Source: Lepas anatifera
Lineage: Eukaryota > Arthropoda > Thecostraca > Lepadidae
NCBI GenBank assembly: GCA_034440635.1
Contig: JAOTON010001615.1
Span: forward strand, 196,501-260,500
Direction: 5' to 3'
DNA: 64,000 bases
Shown one piece after another: positions 20,801 through 33,337 of the stretch (its first letter is position 1; each line of letters starts with the position of its first letter). The position numbers were made by a program, and so were the translations under genes. The notes below the pieces were generated by a model, which was given only the letters and a program-made list of their open reading frames with translations, was not told the DNA's origin and did no database searches.

Positions 20801-21780
20801 GAGAAATCTGGTTATATGAAAGAGTGAATGTTTTACCTCCTGACAATACTGTTTCCCGGCAGGCGTTAATGCTATATTTCATTAACCAAACAGCAAATCA
20901 AGAACAATTATACCCGTCCTGGTTTTCTTGAAGTTATAGGTACTTGCTATCTAGTGAATGTGCCTATTTTCCATAACGCCCCCTCCCCCCACCCCTTTAA
21001 GATCGAGATTCAAAATTGAGCTTGGAGAACTCCAAAATTTCTTAGAAATCTTGCAGCATTCTAGTCTCCAAAAAGTTGTTCAGAGTTTTTCAAGGTCCTG
21101 AAATTAAATATCATCACTGTTGTCAATAACACATGTGTAACACTCATTCATTTACCGCTTGCAAAGAAGTATGGCGAACATACTGAGAAGAAAATACGTT
21201 TTTGTCACAATTTTTTTAAAATAATCTCAGGTTTTAGCAGCAATTGGCATTGTTCTGAGTGTAAAAAATGTGTCGTGGTTGGGAATTTGAAACTGAGTTT
21301 ATATTTGAGTGTGGTCCTCATTGGGGATTTTCTACATATTAAAAAAATATTTATATTATTACTTTCTATCTTTATAAATAATTTATGTTATTATAAAAAT
21401 ATTTATATTGTTACTTACTATTACATACTATGTTACTAAAAATATTTATGCTGGTAAATTGAATCTTGTTCATGTACCATGCCTTTTGGATGCATAAAAT
21501 TGCTTCAAACCAAGTAATTGGACTCAATGTTCTTCATTTCAGCATTTTAAGTGAGGATTCAACTGTCTATTTTAGTTGATCATTGATTAATGATCTGCGT
21601 ACAACGCATTATATAACGGGTTAGATTCTGTCGCTTGGCTGCCTGTGATTAAAAAGTCACCAAAAACAGTCACTAAGCGGAGACATTCACCAACTCCTCA
21701 CGGGACCCTCGGCGGCCGCCGGCTCCGGTGTCTGCTTGCATAAGACGCCTCGGACCAGAAAGCCATAGCTGCGGCACGCA
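20801..21780. other. A/T-rich anonymous stretch
   Basis: Contains the ATATTTATATTATTAC-type simple sequence at about 21330-21450. If the 20781 exon is real this would be intron, but no acceptor or exon was recognised. Confidence 0.4.
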
Positions 21781-21839
21781 CCCTGCGATTCTCCGGCACG
21801 GCGGGTTAGGTCAGGGGCGGGGGGAGGGGGGCGTCCCGT

Positions 21840-22062
21840 GTCCACAGGCCGTCTCAACGACCGCGTCAAAGGCGGCGTCAGCCGGTCGTGTGTCAAGGGC
21901 CGTGGTGTCAGCGGAGCGTGTCGGCAGGCCGTGTCAGTGGAGCGTGTCGGTTGGCCGTGTCATGAGGGCCTTGTCAAAGGCTATGTCAAGGGCTGTGTCA
22001 GAGGGCCCTGTCAGAGGACTGTGTCAGCGGAGCGTGTCGGCAGGCCGTGTGAGATGGCCGTG
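21840..22062. repeat. Degenerate GTGTC minisatellite
   Basis: Repeated words of the form CGTGTCGGCAGGC, CGTGTCAGTGGAG and TGTGTCAGAGGGCC at about 15-18 bp spacing. Both overlapping open frames here (Val/Ser/Arg-rich) are products of the repeat. Confidence 0.7.
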
Positions 22063-22299
22063 AAACAAAGAGGCATCCCCCGGTGGACAGTGAGAGCGAA
22101 CCGTGGCCTGGGTCTGAAAATGTCCTGTCAGGAGGTGGGTCCTCGGCACCGAGGGCGCCGGGCGGCGACCAGACAGGCAGACCCTCAGTAGAACGGTACT
22201 GCCGTCAACACGAAGAGTTGAGACACCTGACTCCCACCCCACTGCTTCTGCAGATGTATCCGGCATTCAGAAGTACGCCTGCCTGATCTTTCATTGATT

Positions 22300-22378
22300 C
22301 TGGGAGGGTGATCCCAATTTCTGTGAATTATGATTCTGTGAATGATTCTGATACGTATGATTCTGTGAATTATGTGAT
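22300..22378. repeat. Short GATTCTGTGAAT repeat
   Basis: Three to four imperfect copies of ATTCTGTGAAT(T/G)AT occur in tandem. Confidence 0.55.
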
Positions 22379-24815
22379 CCACAAATGGCTGCTCTGATTT
22401 TTTCCGTATTTCTTAAGAAGGAAATAAGTCTCACCTTTACAAATAAATGTTGTTGGAATGCAGTAGAAATATTTGTATTTTTATCATATCGAATTTGTTC
22501 TCTTGCCATAAAGAGTTCTGTGAAAAAATGAGGATGTTGTTTGAAAATGTCTGAGAATTACAATACTTGGTGATCTGGCTTTTAATATTGCACAAACTCA
22601 CATCAACCACCAAAGCGTAATTGGGCAGAGTTCCTGAAATCTACATACCTGGCCCAAGGGCGGTTGTATGGTCTGGTTATTAGGGAGGGTTTTTCACAAT
22701 CCGTGTTTGCGAGCACGGCTCGCGTAGTAAATAAGAAATCAAACATTGCAGGGATTTAAGGAGCGTTCAAGAGAATTTGAGCTGGTAAATACAAGAATGA
22801 CATATCCAAGAGTTCCATAGCGCCCTCGGCCAGCCCAAAGTAACTGACGCCTCAAATAGCCCGGCTGTAGAACCGAGAGCGGAAGCCGCTTCGGAGAGGC
22901 TCCGAGTGTGACGTCGCGGACGACGAGTCTTGCTTCTAGCTATAGTGGCAACGAAATAGTAGCCAACCAAGGTGTTACGTTGACCCGGATGGGGTCCTCC
23001 TGAGTGAAGGCGAAGCATTGCCTTAGACAGTTCCCTTACCCGGTGTCTTCTCCGGGTGAGATCTCTCCGAACATAATATCCCGGTTCATTATCATCGCTG
23101 CCCAGAGCAAGCATTAGTGAACCAAACCAGAATGAAGAAACCAATTTGTCCAAATAATTAGAAAAACATAATTAAGATTAAGATAATTTCTGCCGAACAG
23201 ACGTAGCTGCAGCCTCTGACGCGCCCGAAACAATCTCTTTCTCGGGTGATGCCCGCAACCAGCATGATCACCGGACAGAAAACCCCCCCAGCGCACCCCC
23301 GCTACACCCAATGGAAGGTTTTTAAGGTATGGCATGTGAAGTGCGGGTACAGGCAGTATCGGGAGCCAGGGACGACGGATTCCATTTTCAAGCGGGCGTG
23401 TAAGATTTTCGGAAAGGTGCGCTTCCATCCCCAGGCCAACTGGAGCTCATTCAAGGGCGGGGAGGGGGCTCAGACCCAAGGGGGCGCCAGCGGGGGGGGG
23501 CTCGCAGACACGATTTTTCTGCGTTGAGTGGATATATTGAGCCTATTTGCTCTCCATGGGGCGGCTTTGATGTCAGGGGCGCCATTCATATGTGCAAGCG
23601 TCTTTATTACACATTAAAGTTCCTACCTCTTCAGGTAGGACCTGTTGTGTCTTCTCGTCCTCTTCGCCTCCCTAGACCAATCCTAAACTGGTTGTGCAAA
23701 CGTATACTTTTGCACGCTCTCAATTTGTTCAGGGTGTGCAACTACACACCCTGCCCCCAGGAATCCGCCGTCCCTGTCTGGAACGCATTTGGAACATACA
23801 TATAGTAGCCCAGAACAACAACGGTAGATGGCCAGGAAGTTTCGCCAAGGAGGGGATCTCCTGAACCCTACGTTAGTGTCATCCAGTGCGCACAGTCAAA
23901 GGAACGAGAGCCGACGGTTTGTTAAACACGTGATCAATTTCAAATTGGTGCGTTACAATGTGCTAGTCTTGTGCGCAATGCAATTTTGGCCGAGAAGTAA
24001 GTGATCATCCGTTCAATGCAAAAGAAATGTCTCATTTTCTGTACAACCAAGAACACGATATTGGTAACGTTTTTAAACCTTCCCCTAGGTAAACCGTAAC
24101 GAAAGTCACGAATATGTGACGAGTGTTTCACATTTAAATTGACGGCTGTGTGCGTATTGAATCGACATTGAGGGTACTGTCGTGCTGAGACACGGCAACA
24201 GACACATCTGCTGTGACTGGCATCAGTCTGCCCACTTCATCTGTCGATGCGGGCCTGCAGGCGCGGCCGCCTGCTGTTCGCTGGCCTTTCAGCTGAGTGC
24301 GACTTTCGCTACAGTCCTGTATAGAGCGGTACCGCAGGCCCGGACCAGCAATCTGGGCCTTCCTTTGATACTAAGGCTCGGGGTAAACAAAGGTCGAGAG
24401 TGTTCATTGTTTTCTGAATTGGAAAGGAAGCGACTGTTGTCTGAGTGTAGCTTGCAAGGAGGCGATTCTATTCTCAGATCCTTTCTATTGATGTAGATGG
24501 TATATGTGTTGATTTCGCGGAATTCGCAGAAATCTTAGCAAACGGCGATGAAAATATTATCTTTGTTTCAAAGGGTTTAAGACCAAGTCATTCACAATTT
24601 TCTTGGGGTGTTGTGTGTCATGTGATGAACTTTCTCATCTCGCACAATATTGACGTCTCCTCAGCTCGAGATGCATAATCGACCCTAGTCGGCCTCCACT
24701 GCTATGTGCCCTCGGCCACCATTGCACCTGATAATCTTCTCGCGTACATGTAAGCGGGGTTTGCTCCGGTATTTCGGGACGACGGAGAGAAAAGCCCCAG
24801 ACACTCCTGAAATCA
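22379..24815. other. About 2.4 kb with no recognised content
   Basis: Several short frames exist on both strands, but none has a domain, a plausible exon structure or a repeat-family match. At 23566-23580 a CAGGGGCGCC word resembles a hAT-like end without a partner. Confidence 0.4.
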
Positions 24816-24817
24816 GG

Positions 24818-24961
24818 GGCGTAGCCGGGATTACGCTCTGGGGGACAGGGTGCCGTCGAAAAAGGGCCCCTGCGATTGCGTCAAAGGGGCCCAAAAAATG
24901 CCAGCCAGCAAAAAATACGTTCAGCGTGACTTTTTGTGTCAAATATCTAAAAAAGGTCACT
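24818..24961. mobile_element. Possible TE terminus CAGGGGCGTAGCC
   Basis: CAGGGGCGTAGCCGGGATT at 24818 is a common invertebrate and fish DNA-transposon end style. No opposite end was found before B3 begins. Confidence 0.3.
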
Positions 24962-24965
24962 TTAA

Positions 24966-25964
24966 CCCGCGGCTAGGTGGGCCTCCGAGCCACCTTCGCC
25001 CTGGTGGGGGGAGGGTGTTTGAGCACCCCTTCTCGAACTCGACCCCTATTCGGAATAGCGAAAAAATGTAAAGGATGGTGGATAGCTCATATAAATTCAT
25101 GAAGAACCTATATCGGTCACTTTTTGGCTCAGTTCAATATTGAGGTCATGATAAGTCAAAGAAAGTAGTATTTTGAGTAGAGTTTTTGGGCTCTGGCATC
25201 TGATAGAGTTGATTTAGAATAAACGTTCTAGCACCATTCACTTCCTATCGTCACAGCAAATAGAATGATGTATAACGTGACCATACTAGGTCAAATCACA
25301 AAAATGACCTGACTTTAGGTCAGGTTAAGGTCACTTTTGACCTAGCATAGTTAATATGCATATCAATTGACTCGCAATAGCAATCCAAACGAAATGGTAT
25401 AAAGATACAAGTTGTATCATCATTTCACGCAAAGTTGTTGACCTAAGTCTGAAAACTGCTTAAGTAGCTCCAGATAACGTCTTGGAGGTTACAGGTCAAA
25501 CATTGCAGCATGAGTCTGGAAAGGGGGCCAGAGTACTACGATTTGGTGAATATGAAGGTATTATCAGCTTTATCTTCACAAATGCAGCCCAAGTTCTGTT
25601 TTTCCCATGTATTTCCAACGGAGAGGTCATGGTCCGTATTTGACCTTAGGTCATTGATATGAAAAAAATCCTGAAACATATTTTATAGAACTTGTGCGGT
25701 TGGTGGGGCCATTATGTGTTATAAGTTCCAATCCGATTGATTCACCCATTTCGTACTTGTGCCACCTTAAACATTTTTTGAGGTGAGGTCACTTGACCTG
25801 CACTGGTGACTTGACCTGGGATGACCCAAGCTTAAAATTTTGGAGAAAGTTGTGAAATCAATCAAGGATAATGCGTGCCAAGTACGGCGGCGCTTTGTGC
25901 CGCTTTTTTTTACGTGCCACCGGAAAAACCCGAGGTTGGTTCAAACACCCCACCGGGGCGAGGG
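24966..25964 (-). mobile_element. B3: TTAA-type element, family B, reverse (999 bp)
   Basis: Left flank TTAA (24962-24965), right flank CTAA (25965-25968, one change). In reverse it is collinear with B1 and B2: subterminal GGGTGTTTGAGCACCCC region, the TCCAACGGAGAGGTCATGG form of the shared module near 25615, and TGACCT/AGGTCA clusters. Non-coding. Confidence 0.87.
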
Positions 25965-25969
25965 CTAAG

Positions 25970-26490
25970 CCAGAGCGCCCCTAAGATATTGCCATGACAA
26001 GTCATTTGTCAACCTACCACATTGCTTCAGAGCCAATTATCTCGAAAAACCAAAAGGGCCGTGAGTATTTCTTCCTCTTCTGAAGAAACTTCTTTCAAAG
26101 ATAGACTTGATGGTGTTTGTGGTTACACTTCGGGATGCTGCACTAAGGAGCTTAATTATGCGTAGAAAAGTTGTTCATTAGCTTATCTCCTCAAATCCGA
26201 GGTACATAATGAAGCAAAAGCACATCGATTTTTCTGAACGCTAATAAAACCAGAAATTTGCGATCTCAACTCACACCATGATCAAGAGCATCTCCAATCA
26301 ATACATTTCATGAAGATTCTGAGGAAGGGCTTTGTTGGACTATATATTCACTCTGTCTTAGCTATTTTATGCATCCAGGATTCAAGTAGATAGGCCAATT
26401 AGCAACTTAAGTTTGATGCCTGGCGCCTGCCGTCAGTGATAATTATGCAACTTAAGCATTTTATATACAGCAGCAGCACGTCGTTCAAAG
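25970..26490. other. Anonymous spacer
   Basis: No repeat or coding identity recognised. Confidence 0.4.
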
Positions 26491-26497
26491 CCTTCGC

Positions 26498-26721
26498 TCA
26501 CGTCACTTTCCCCTTAGCAGCCTGGACCTGATTTGGATGGCCCTGGAGTGTCCGCACACATCTGGCTGCCTTGTGTTTGACCTGCACGCAGAGGTAGTAG
26601 ACCATGGCAGCCCCCAGACCAGCCACTACACTGCCTTCTGTTAGAACCAGTAGGAATCTGGTTTGTGCCACATTAACGATACCTGTGTCAAGGAAGTACC
26701 AGTCGAGGAACTGAAGAAAGC
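26498..26721 (-). CDS. Exon-like stretch, C-terminal part of an unidentified membrane protein
   Basis: On the minus strand a strong acceptor-like sequence (TTGCTTTCTTCAG) ends at about 26711, directly before an open frame reading FLDWYFLDTGIVNVAQTRF. Then come a hydrophobic membrane-like segment (FLLVLTEGSVVAGLGAAMVY) and a basic tail (VKHKAARCVRTL) to a stop at 26498. Frame, codon use and composition look more like coding DNA than neighbouring sequence. It could be the last coding exon of a multi-pass membrane protein, with earlier exons at higher coordinates; none was recognised there. An internal GTATCG or GTCAAA could also serve as a donor. The protein was not identified. A processed fragment or chance frame is possible. 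Confidence 0.42.
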
Positions 26722-26759
26722 AACAGGGCACATGCTTTGTTACGCCGCCAGAAATGTTG

Positions 26760-27300
26760 TTTAGCTCTTGCTAAAGTGCCTTCCTTTCAATTTTTCAATG
26801 ACAGAATTTAGCGTTAAATAAATTAAAAATGTTACAACACCGTGATGAGACTAAGTTATGACATAATATGGGTTGGTAATTAACCACTTTTCTAGGAGCC
26901 TTTTTCACCTTCAAAGCGTTTCCTTCCGCAAAAAACGCTTAAAATGGTATTAACTGGCGGACAAAGAGAGCTCGGCTGACCATTATGGATCCAGCTGATC
27001 AGCTCAGACTCTACTGGTTCTAGAGAGCCTAATCGTCATGAAGGTTTCTGCTGCTATCTTTGGACCCTCTGTAACTAGTTACAGAAAACCATGCCGGATG
27101 CAGAGGGCCACCAGGACGGTTCAAATCTGTATACGAAGTGTCCAGCTGACTACAAAGGGCCCTTCCATGGATAGTGGGGTCTACGGTCAATTGTGGGTCC
27201 AACTGGTTTCAGAGACTCTCATGGTTACTATAATTCTTCTGATAGTCACAGTAGGCCCTGCTTTCTACAAAGGACCACGCTAACCATGGTGGTCTTGTTC
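26760..27300. other. Anonymous spacer
   Basis: A plus-strand frame of about 80 codons (27038-27283) has no recognised domain and runs to just before D1. I see no gene. Confidence 0.4.
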
Positions 27301-27305
27301 CTTAA

Positions 27306-28315
27306 CACGCGCCCCGCTGGGGTCCCTGGCACGACGCGCCCCACTAGGGGCGCGTTTTTCGCCACCCCCTCGGTATCTCATTCCCCACGAAAGTTAAAGG
27401 TAAATTACGGGCGGTGTTCGAAAGCTCTTGACAAGACGATGAGATTTTATACGAAGAATGTTTATGTCAGGTCAATATTGAAGTCAGCATAGGTCAAAGA
27501 AGGTCCCATAGGCTTACAACAGAGCAGTGTACGTTTCTCTCTCTAGATCTGCCCTCAGGGGAGCTAGAGCAATTCTTTATCCATCAATCGCTCACATCGC
27601 GGCGAATCGAATGTTGTATAATATTACTTTTCTAGGTTGAATAGTGAAAATGACCTGACCTCGAGCTAGGTCAGGGTAACAGAGTGACCTGGTATGGTCA
27701 TGTTGCATATCAATCGGCTCCCTGTGACAATTTTAGCACAATGCAAGCAAAATGGGAGCTTTATCTCAATTCAGTGTGAAGTTATTGGCAAACAATCACT
27801 CTATGCTCCCGTGACCTGACATAACCTTTGAGAGGTCAGATGCTCAAAAACTCAACTTGATGGTCAAGATCGTGGTAGGAATAGATGGTTTGAGGATTTT
27901 CAGCTTTATCTATCCAGTATTTACTGAGAACGAGCCCGTTCTATTTTTCACCGTAGACTTATAATTGGGTAACCAAAAATTGACCCCACCTTAGGTCAAC
28001 AATATCGAAATTCCGAGATAGCAGATTTGTAGACCCTAATGATCTTATTATATTGTGGAAGTTTCAAAGTGATCGGTTTGCTGATGTTTCCTGGGCGCCG
28101 CTTCAAACTCGTGATTTTAGGTTTTGAGGTCGGGTCACCTGACCTTGAATAGCTCCTTAACCTGATGCGACCTTAACTCAAAAATTTGGTCAGGCGTGTG
28201 AAATTAATTAAAAATAAGGTACTGTAAGTTTCGTTGCTCTACGTCTCTTCGTTTTTGAGCTATCTGGGGAAAACCAGGAAGGGGGCGAATTTCGCCCCCT
28301 TCAGCGCGGTGCGTG
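27306..28315 (+). mobile_element. D1: TTAA-flanked element, family D (1010 bp)
   Basis: TTAA at 27302-27305 and 28316-28319. Left end CACGCGCCCCGCTGGGG; the right end inverted is CACGCACCGCGCTGAAGG. Subterminal palindromes are ACGCGCCCC-ACTA-GGGGCGCGT on the left and a 12-bp stem GAAGGGGGCGAA with a one-base centre on the right. The interior is rich in TGACCT/AGGTCA. The right TTAA is shared with a B-family fragment. Confidence 0.88.
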
Positions 28316-28319
28316 TTAA

Positions 28320-28590
28320 CACCCGCCCCGGTGAGCCCCCGAGCCATCTTCGTCTCGGTGCGGTTTCAAACACTCCCTTCGAACATGGCTCCCAAGCGGG
28401 ATAACGAAAAAAGCGAATGCTTGTGGACAGCCCATAAAAGTTCATAAAGAAACTACAGCGGCCACTTCTTGTGTTACGTCAATATTGAGGTCCTGACAGG
28501 TCAAATAAGGTAGCATATAAAAAGAGTTTCTGGGCTCTGGTGTCTGACAGAGTTGAGCTAGAATCATGTTTTAGGCAATGGCCAATCAAA
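28320..28590 (-). mobile_element. B4: family B fragment (reverse) abutting D1
   Basis: Begins directly at the TTAA that ends D1 with CACCCGCCCCGGTGAG. It continues like inverted B (GAGCCATCTTCGTCTCGGTG, ATATTGAGGTC, GGGCTCTGGTGTCTGACAGA) to about 28590, then similarity stops. Confidence 0.7.
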
Positions 28591-28972
28591 CGGTGCATGG
28601 TATTGATAGTATGATTATTTGACTTTGAAGGGGGTGTAAGCAATGACACATGATGATGCAGGCACTTGGCTTAACTGATGCAAAATTTCTTATGAATATT
28701 CAATTTGCATGAAAATGACACTGAACAAGACGTTTTTCTTCCAAAACGGACTTACGTTTTTCAACCTTTGAACTAATTTGACCTTGAAGGAGGTGTAAGC
28801 TCACTAGATTATTATCAGATTATTAGAAACTCACTAAATTGGCGTAAATGATTCAGAATGGCTTGTGAATAGTCCATCTAAATGATGTGGACTCTGGAGG
28901 TCATAACATGTTTTAAATTCAAGCCACGTCTGGAGAAACGCCACACAAAGCCTCAAAATCCAAAAATCTTCC
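28591..28972. other. Spacer with two TTGACTTTGAAGG/TTGACCTTGAAGG repeats
   Basis: TTTGAC(T/C)TTGAAGG(G/A)GGTGTAAGC occurs at about 28620 and 28783, each followed by loosely similar sequence. This is probably part of an older GGTCA-type element. No coding. Confidence 0.35.
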
Positions 28973-28976
28973 TTAA

Positions 28977-29956
28977 CCCTCGCCCCACCTGAAATAATGA
29001 AATCGATGGTCCCCTAAGGTTTTTTCGGAACAACAGAAAAACAACGAAGGGAAGCACCGCAGTTAAGGGTTCTTCCTCTTACCCCATTACTTTTCCCATC
29101 ATCCCTGAAATTTATTACCCCGGGTCACCGTAGGTCAGGTCACCAAGCGATGTGAACCAAGGTCACCTCACTTTAACTTTTGAGCTCTACCATAGGTACA
29201 GTTCTAAGCCGATCGATTTAAAACTTTCGACACTTCATGACTCCTCCGGAGTCTACAAAACTTATCTTCGGGATTTTTCGATTTGGGGACCTGACGTCAG
29301 TTCACCAGGTAACCTCTTCCATAGAAAAAGCATGGGAAAAGCTGTTTTATGAGCTAAGAGTCACAAAATATTCGTAAATACTCAATTTTCTCAGACAAGC
29401 GTTCTTGGACACCCTTTCATGGATCCCAGGGGCGATATGTCAAATACAGCATTTTGATGATAACTTTAGACCTAATTAAGCTACAACACTGAATCGAAGG
29501 TCATCGTATATGTCTCGTCACTATTTTTCATTTTATATACGACACGATCACTTTCTTACCTTTCGAGACCTCAGGTCATATTAAGTCACGAGGTACCCTC
29601 TGGAGGTCAAACCACTGGCGGGAGGCCAGTATGTTCCACATAGCGGAGAAAGTCCTGGAATTTCCCTATCAAATGGTTTTTGCTAGATCTCAATAGCTCT
29701 AATGGCGTGAGAGCTATGCTCAGATTTCTTAATGATTGCATGTCTTACTGGAAATAGCCTATCGTGACATAACTTGACCTATGGAGGTCAAAACATAGAC
29801 CTGAGCGCTTAAACGTGTGAGTAAAATCTTACTAAATTCACATGAGCTTTCTAATGCCTTTTACAACTTTGCGCTAACTTCCATATTTTCGGAGTTAGGG
29901 GGCATTGATGACTCCCAGTGGGGCGAAGGTGGCGCCGGACCCCGGTGGGGCGCGGG
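28977..29956 (-). mobile_element. C1: TTAA-flanked element, family C, reverse (980 bp)
   Basis: TTAA at 28973-28976 and 29957-29960. The right end in reverse gives CCCGCGCCCCACCGGGG. The ATCGAT palindrome is eroded (AAATCGATGGTCCCC). It is collinear with C2-C4 but the most diverged complete copy. Confidence 0.85.
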
Positions 29957-29960
29957 TTAA

Positions 29961-31760
29961 ATGTTTCTGGAAATGACATCATTGTTCGGTGATTCAATGT
30001 GACGGAAACACATTTATTTTCAAAAGATGTTCAATGATCCAAACAACCATACATGCCATTTACAACAGCTAAGTTCATTCCCAAAGGGACAATAATGTAT
30101 TCTATTCCTATTCCTGTGCTTGTGTTAAAATGTTTCAACTCTAGGTTAACTGCTTGATTTGGATTCGTTAAATGTTTTTATTTTAGAGTTGCAAGTCAAT
30201 TAGAACATGAGTTACGATAGCATAGCTCCACAGTGACACCTAGTGTTATATATATGAAGCTAAAAGTAGTATATGCATTTCAAAGCCATTTTTTTCTTTA
30301 TTTGATACGAAAGACTACTACCGTATATCAAAACGCTTTCAAGAGAATTTTTGAGTTTTACTGTACTACGGGTCAAGGTCACCGTTATAAAACTAGGTCA
30401 TGAGGTCACCAAACATTTTAGTTTAAATTTCAAAATTGAAGATAGCCAAAATGTTTCCCGTAAAATTTACATCCTAAAACTACAAAATTTTTAGAAATCA
30501 CTTGAAAACTTTTGGAGCTATAGGCATTCTAATCAATGCCTGTATAATGACCGTCAGAAATTGCCGGAGGCAATTTCTCTCAAATGAATTTTTAAATAAT
30601 TTTTTGGGTGCCATGGGTGGATTATACGCGCATGTTAGTCCCCATATACCAATTTTGGAGGAAATTAAAAATAGTAGGGTTTTGTGCCTTGGTCGATTTA
30701 TGGTGGTATGACCCCACTATGGACAGGGGAACCCGGCCCCCAGTGGTTCAAAGAACGCTTTAAAGACGGTTTTGATAGGTAAAAAGGCGCTACCTGTCAC
30801 AGAATAGAGTGATGGAGAGAGCTTAAAAGGGCAATGTCCCCGTGTTCACGGGGAGGGGCCCTCCGAGCCCTCAGGGGGGTGACCGGCCATGCCGCCCCCT
30901 CCCCTTGGCTACACCTCTGTCTGAAATTACCTGTTATTCACTGCACCCAAGTCCATGTTGAAACCAGGCTGAACATATCCAAACGTACCATCCACGAATA
31001 GGGTGGAACATTTTGGGGAGCATGGTGACGGACAGATGTCAGATGTCTAGTGTTATCTACAATGCACGTGAAGGTGTGGCCGATGGGCTACCGATGTGCC
31101 AATGTGCTACCCCGCCCCACGCATGGTATCGGAAAATAGCGTGGGAGGGCTAACCAAAGATGTAATGACTAACAGCGATGAGGGAGGCACCAAATGGCAA
31201 CCTTTATGCGATGCAGTTGCATCAATACTGGATGAGCAGTGCCGGTCGCTAAATTCACGTTATCACCTACCAAAAGCTGTCTCCAAAAATGTTTGGCAGG
31301 TTAGGATCTCTTCTGGTTTCCTTTGATGAGATCCTTGGGGATTCTAGGGAATATATGCCAATGTTTGCATTAAAATCCTCGATGTCGAAATTTTGGGACC
31401 GCATAGTTACGAAATTCCTGCCATGGGTACATCCAGGAAAGGGTAATTTAAAGGCGAATTTATAATAATCGTTTTAGAAACAACCCCTACAATCGGCTAT
31501 TTAACGTAGGACCCTTGAAAATGAGATGTAAGATAGCCTGCTGTTCTCTTTTTTGAAGGCTTGGGAGAGAAGATTGTTCTTTCAACCACTCCTTTTTATT
31601 CCAATTTATGCATTTTAAATCTGGTCGGCGTGGCTGTTCAGGCTTAGAGTTGAGTCTGGAAAGCTTTTTGTTGACCCAAGAACGCGTAATAGTGGGAAGA
31701 AAAGCCGGAAATTCCATTGTTAGACTCTCTCTAAGAAACCGTAAGCTGTTTGTGCCAGTT
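29961..31760. other. Mostly anonymous, with small repeat relics
   Basis: 30370-30410 holds GGTCAAGGTCACC and AGGTCATGAGGTCACC, probably a crumb of the TTAA-type group. TTGGCTACACCTCTG at about 30906-30920 is a lone TE-type terminus (inverted CAGAGGTGTAGCC). No gene recognised. Confidence 0.4.
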
Positions 31761-31764
31761 TTAA

Positions 31765-32790
31765 CCCGCGCCCCACCGGGGGTCCGGCGCCACCTTCGCC
31801 CCACCGGGGGGCCATCGATGGCCCCCTCTAACTCCGAAAATATGGGCGTTAGCGCAAATCTGCAAAGTGCAATAGAAAGCTCGCGTGAATTCAATAAGAA
31901 ATTACTTCGCATGTTTTAGTGCTCAGGTCAATGGTTTGACCTCCAGAGGTCAAATTAGGTCAAGATCCGCTATTTTCACTCAAACATGCAATGATTAAGC
32001 AAACTGGGCATAACTCTTATGTCATTAGAGCTATTGAGGCCTGGTAAAGTACATTTGATAGCAAATTGCCAGTACTTTTTCCGATATGTGGAACGTAAAG
32101 ACCTCCCGCCAGTGGTTTGACCGCCAGAGGTCACCTCGTGACCTAATATGACCTGAGGTCACGAAAGGTCAAAAAGTGACCTTGCCGTATATCAAATGAA
32201 AGCCGGTGACAAGACAAACACGATGGTGTTTGTTTCACCGCTCTAGCTTAATTAGGTCAAAAGTTATTGTCAAAATACTGTTTTTGACCTCTGGTGACCT
32301 TGGATGACCTTGGAAAAGTCAAAGGGCAAATATGACCCCTGGGATCCGTGAAAGGGTGTCCAAAAACGTTGTTCTGAGCAGTCTGAGTACTTGCACTCAT
32401 TTTTGTGGCTTTTATATCATGAAATAGCTTTTCCCCATGCTTTTCCAATGGGAGAGGTCGCCTCGTGACCTGACCTCAGGGCACGAAATCGAAAAATCCC
32501 GGATATACACCTTGTAGACCCTGGAGGGGTCATGAAGTGTAGGAAGTTTCAAATCGATCGACTTTGAAATGTAGCTCTTACAGAGCTCTAAAGTTGAAGT
32601 GAGGTGACCTTGGTTGACCTCGTCTGGTGACCTGACCTTGGGTGACCCGGGGTAAAAAATTTCAGGGATGATGGGAAAATGATGCAGTGAGAGGTAGAGC
32701 CCTCAACCGCGGTGCTGCGCCTCGTCGTTTTTCTGCTATCCCGGAAAAACCTTAGGGGGGCCATCGATGGCCCCCCCGGTGGGGCGAGGG
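31765..32790 (+). mobile_element. C2: TTAA-flanked element, family C (1026 bp)
   Basis: TTAA at 31761-31764 and 32791-32794. The ends CCCGCGCCCCACCGGGGG and, inverted, CCCTCGCCCCACCGGGGG agree at 17 of 18 positions. The perfect palindrome GGGGGCCATCGATGGCCCCC lies beside both ends. By eye almost identical to C3 and C4. An internal TTAA at 31995-31998 is the site used by insertions in copy C6. Non-coding; the open frames are incidental. Confidence 0.92.
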
Positions 32791-32794
32791 TTAA

Positions 32795-33330
32795 AGGTAC
32801 TTGCTTGAAGACTGGTCCGTTATTTTCGGGCAAAAAACGTTTTATTGGAGTCTTTTTTGTCTACAAGTCCCCATGGCTCTATTCATCCAGTCCTTAATAT
32901 TTATTATAATGAACAATGCAGTCTTTATAGTAAGCTAGGTCAAGGAGCGGATCCAGGAATTGGCCAAGGGGGGGCGAACCCGGCCTGAAAGAGCCCGACC
33001 CCCTCGAAGGGGGCCGGAATAGCTTTTGGGGGCGCGACCGTGCAAGGGTATACATTTTCATGAACAACGTATACACACATAAAAACTTGTCGGTGAGTAG
33101 AAAAAAGTTAAACATCGTTTCGCAGGCAGAAATTCCGAGAACTCCAAGCGCCTGCGAAAACTATGAACTGGCCCTAACATCCCTGAGTTCCGTTCAACAT
33201 TTGATTGGATCTCCACAAATCCAGGGACAGACCGAATTGAGGCTAGGATTACTGATCGGGACCATCTCAGATCGCATACAATATTCTGGGGCCTGCTTGA
33301 ATTAAGAGTTTAAGATATTATACCTAGTAC
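32795..33330. other. Spacer with one hAT-like end
   Basis: AGCGGATCCAGGAATTGG at about 32946 followed by a GGGGGGCGAACC run is a typical hAT-like left part. A right end was not found. Otherwise anonymous. Confidence 0.4.
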
Positions 33331-33337
33331 TACCAAG

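Noticed and set aside
31487..31912. 141-codon minus-strand frame overlapping the start of C2
   Set aside because: It spans a transposon boundary, and equivalent frames appear at C3 and C4 only because the element sequence is shared.
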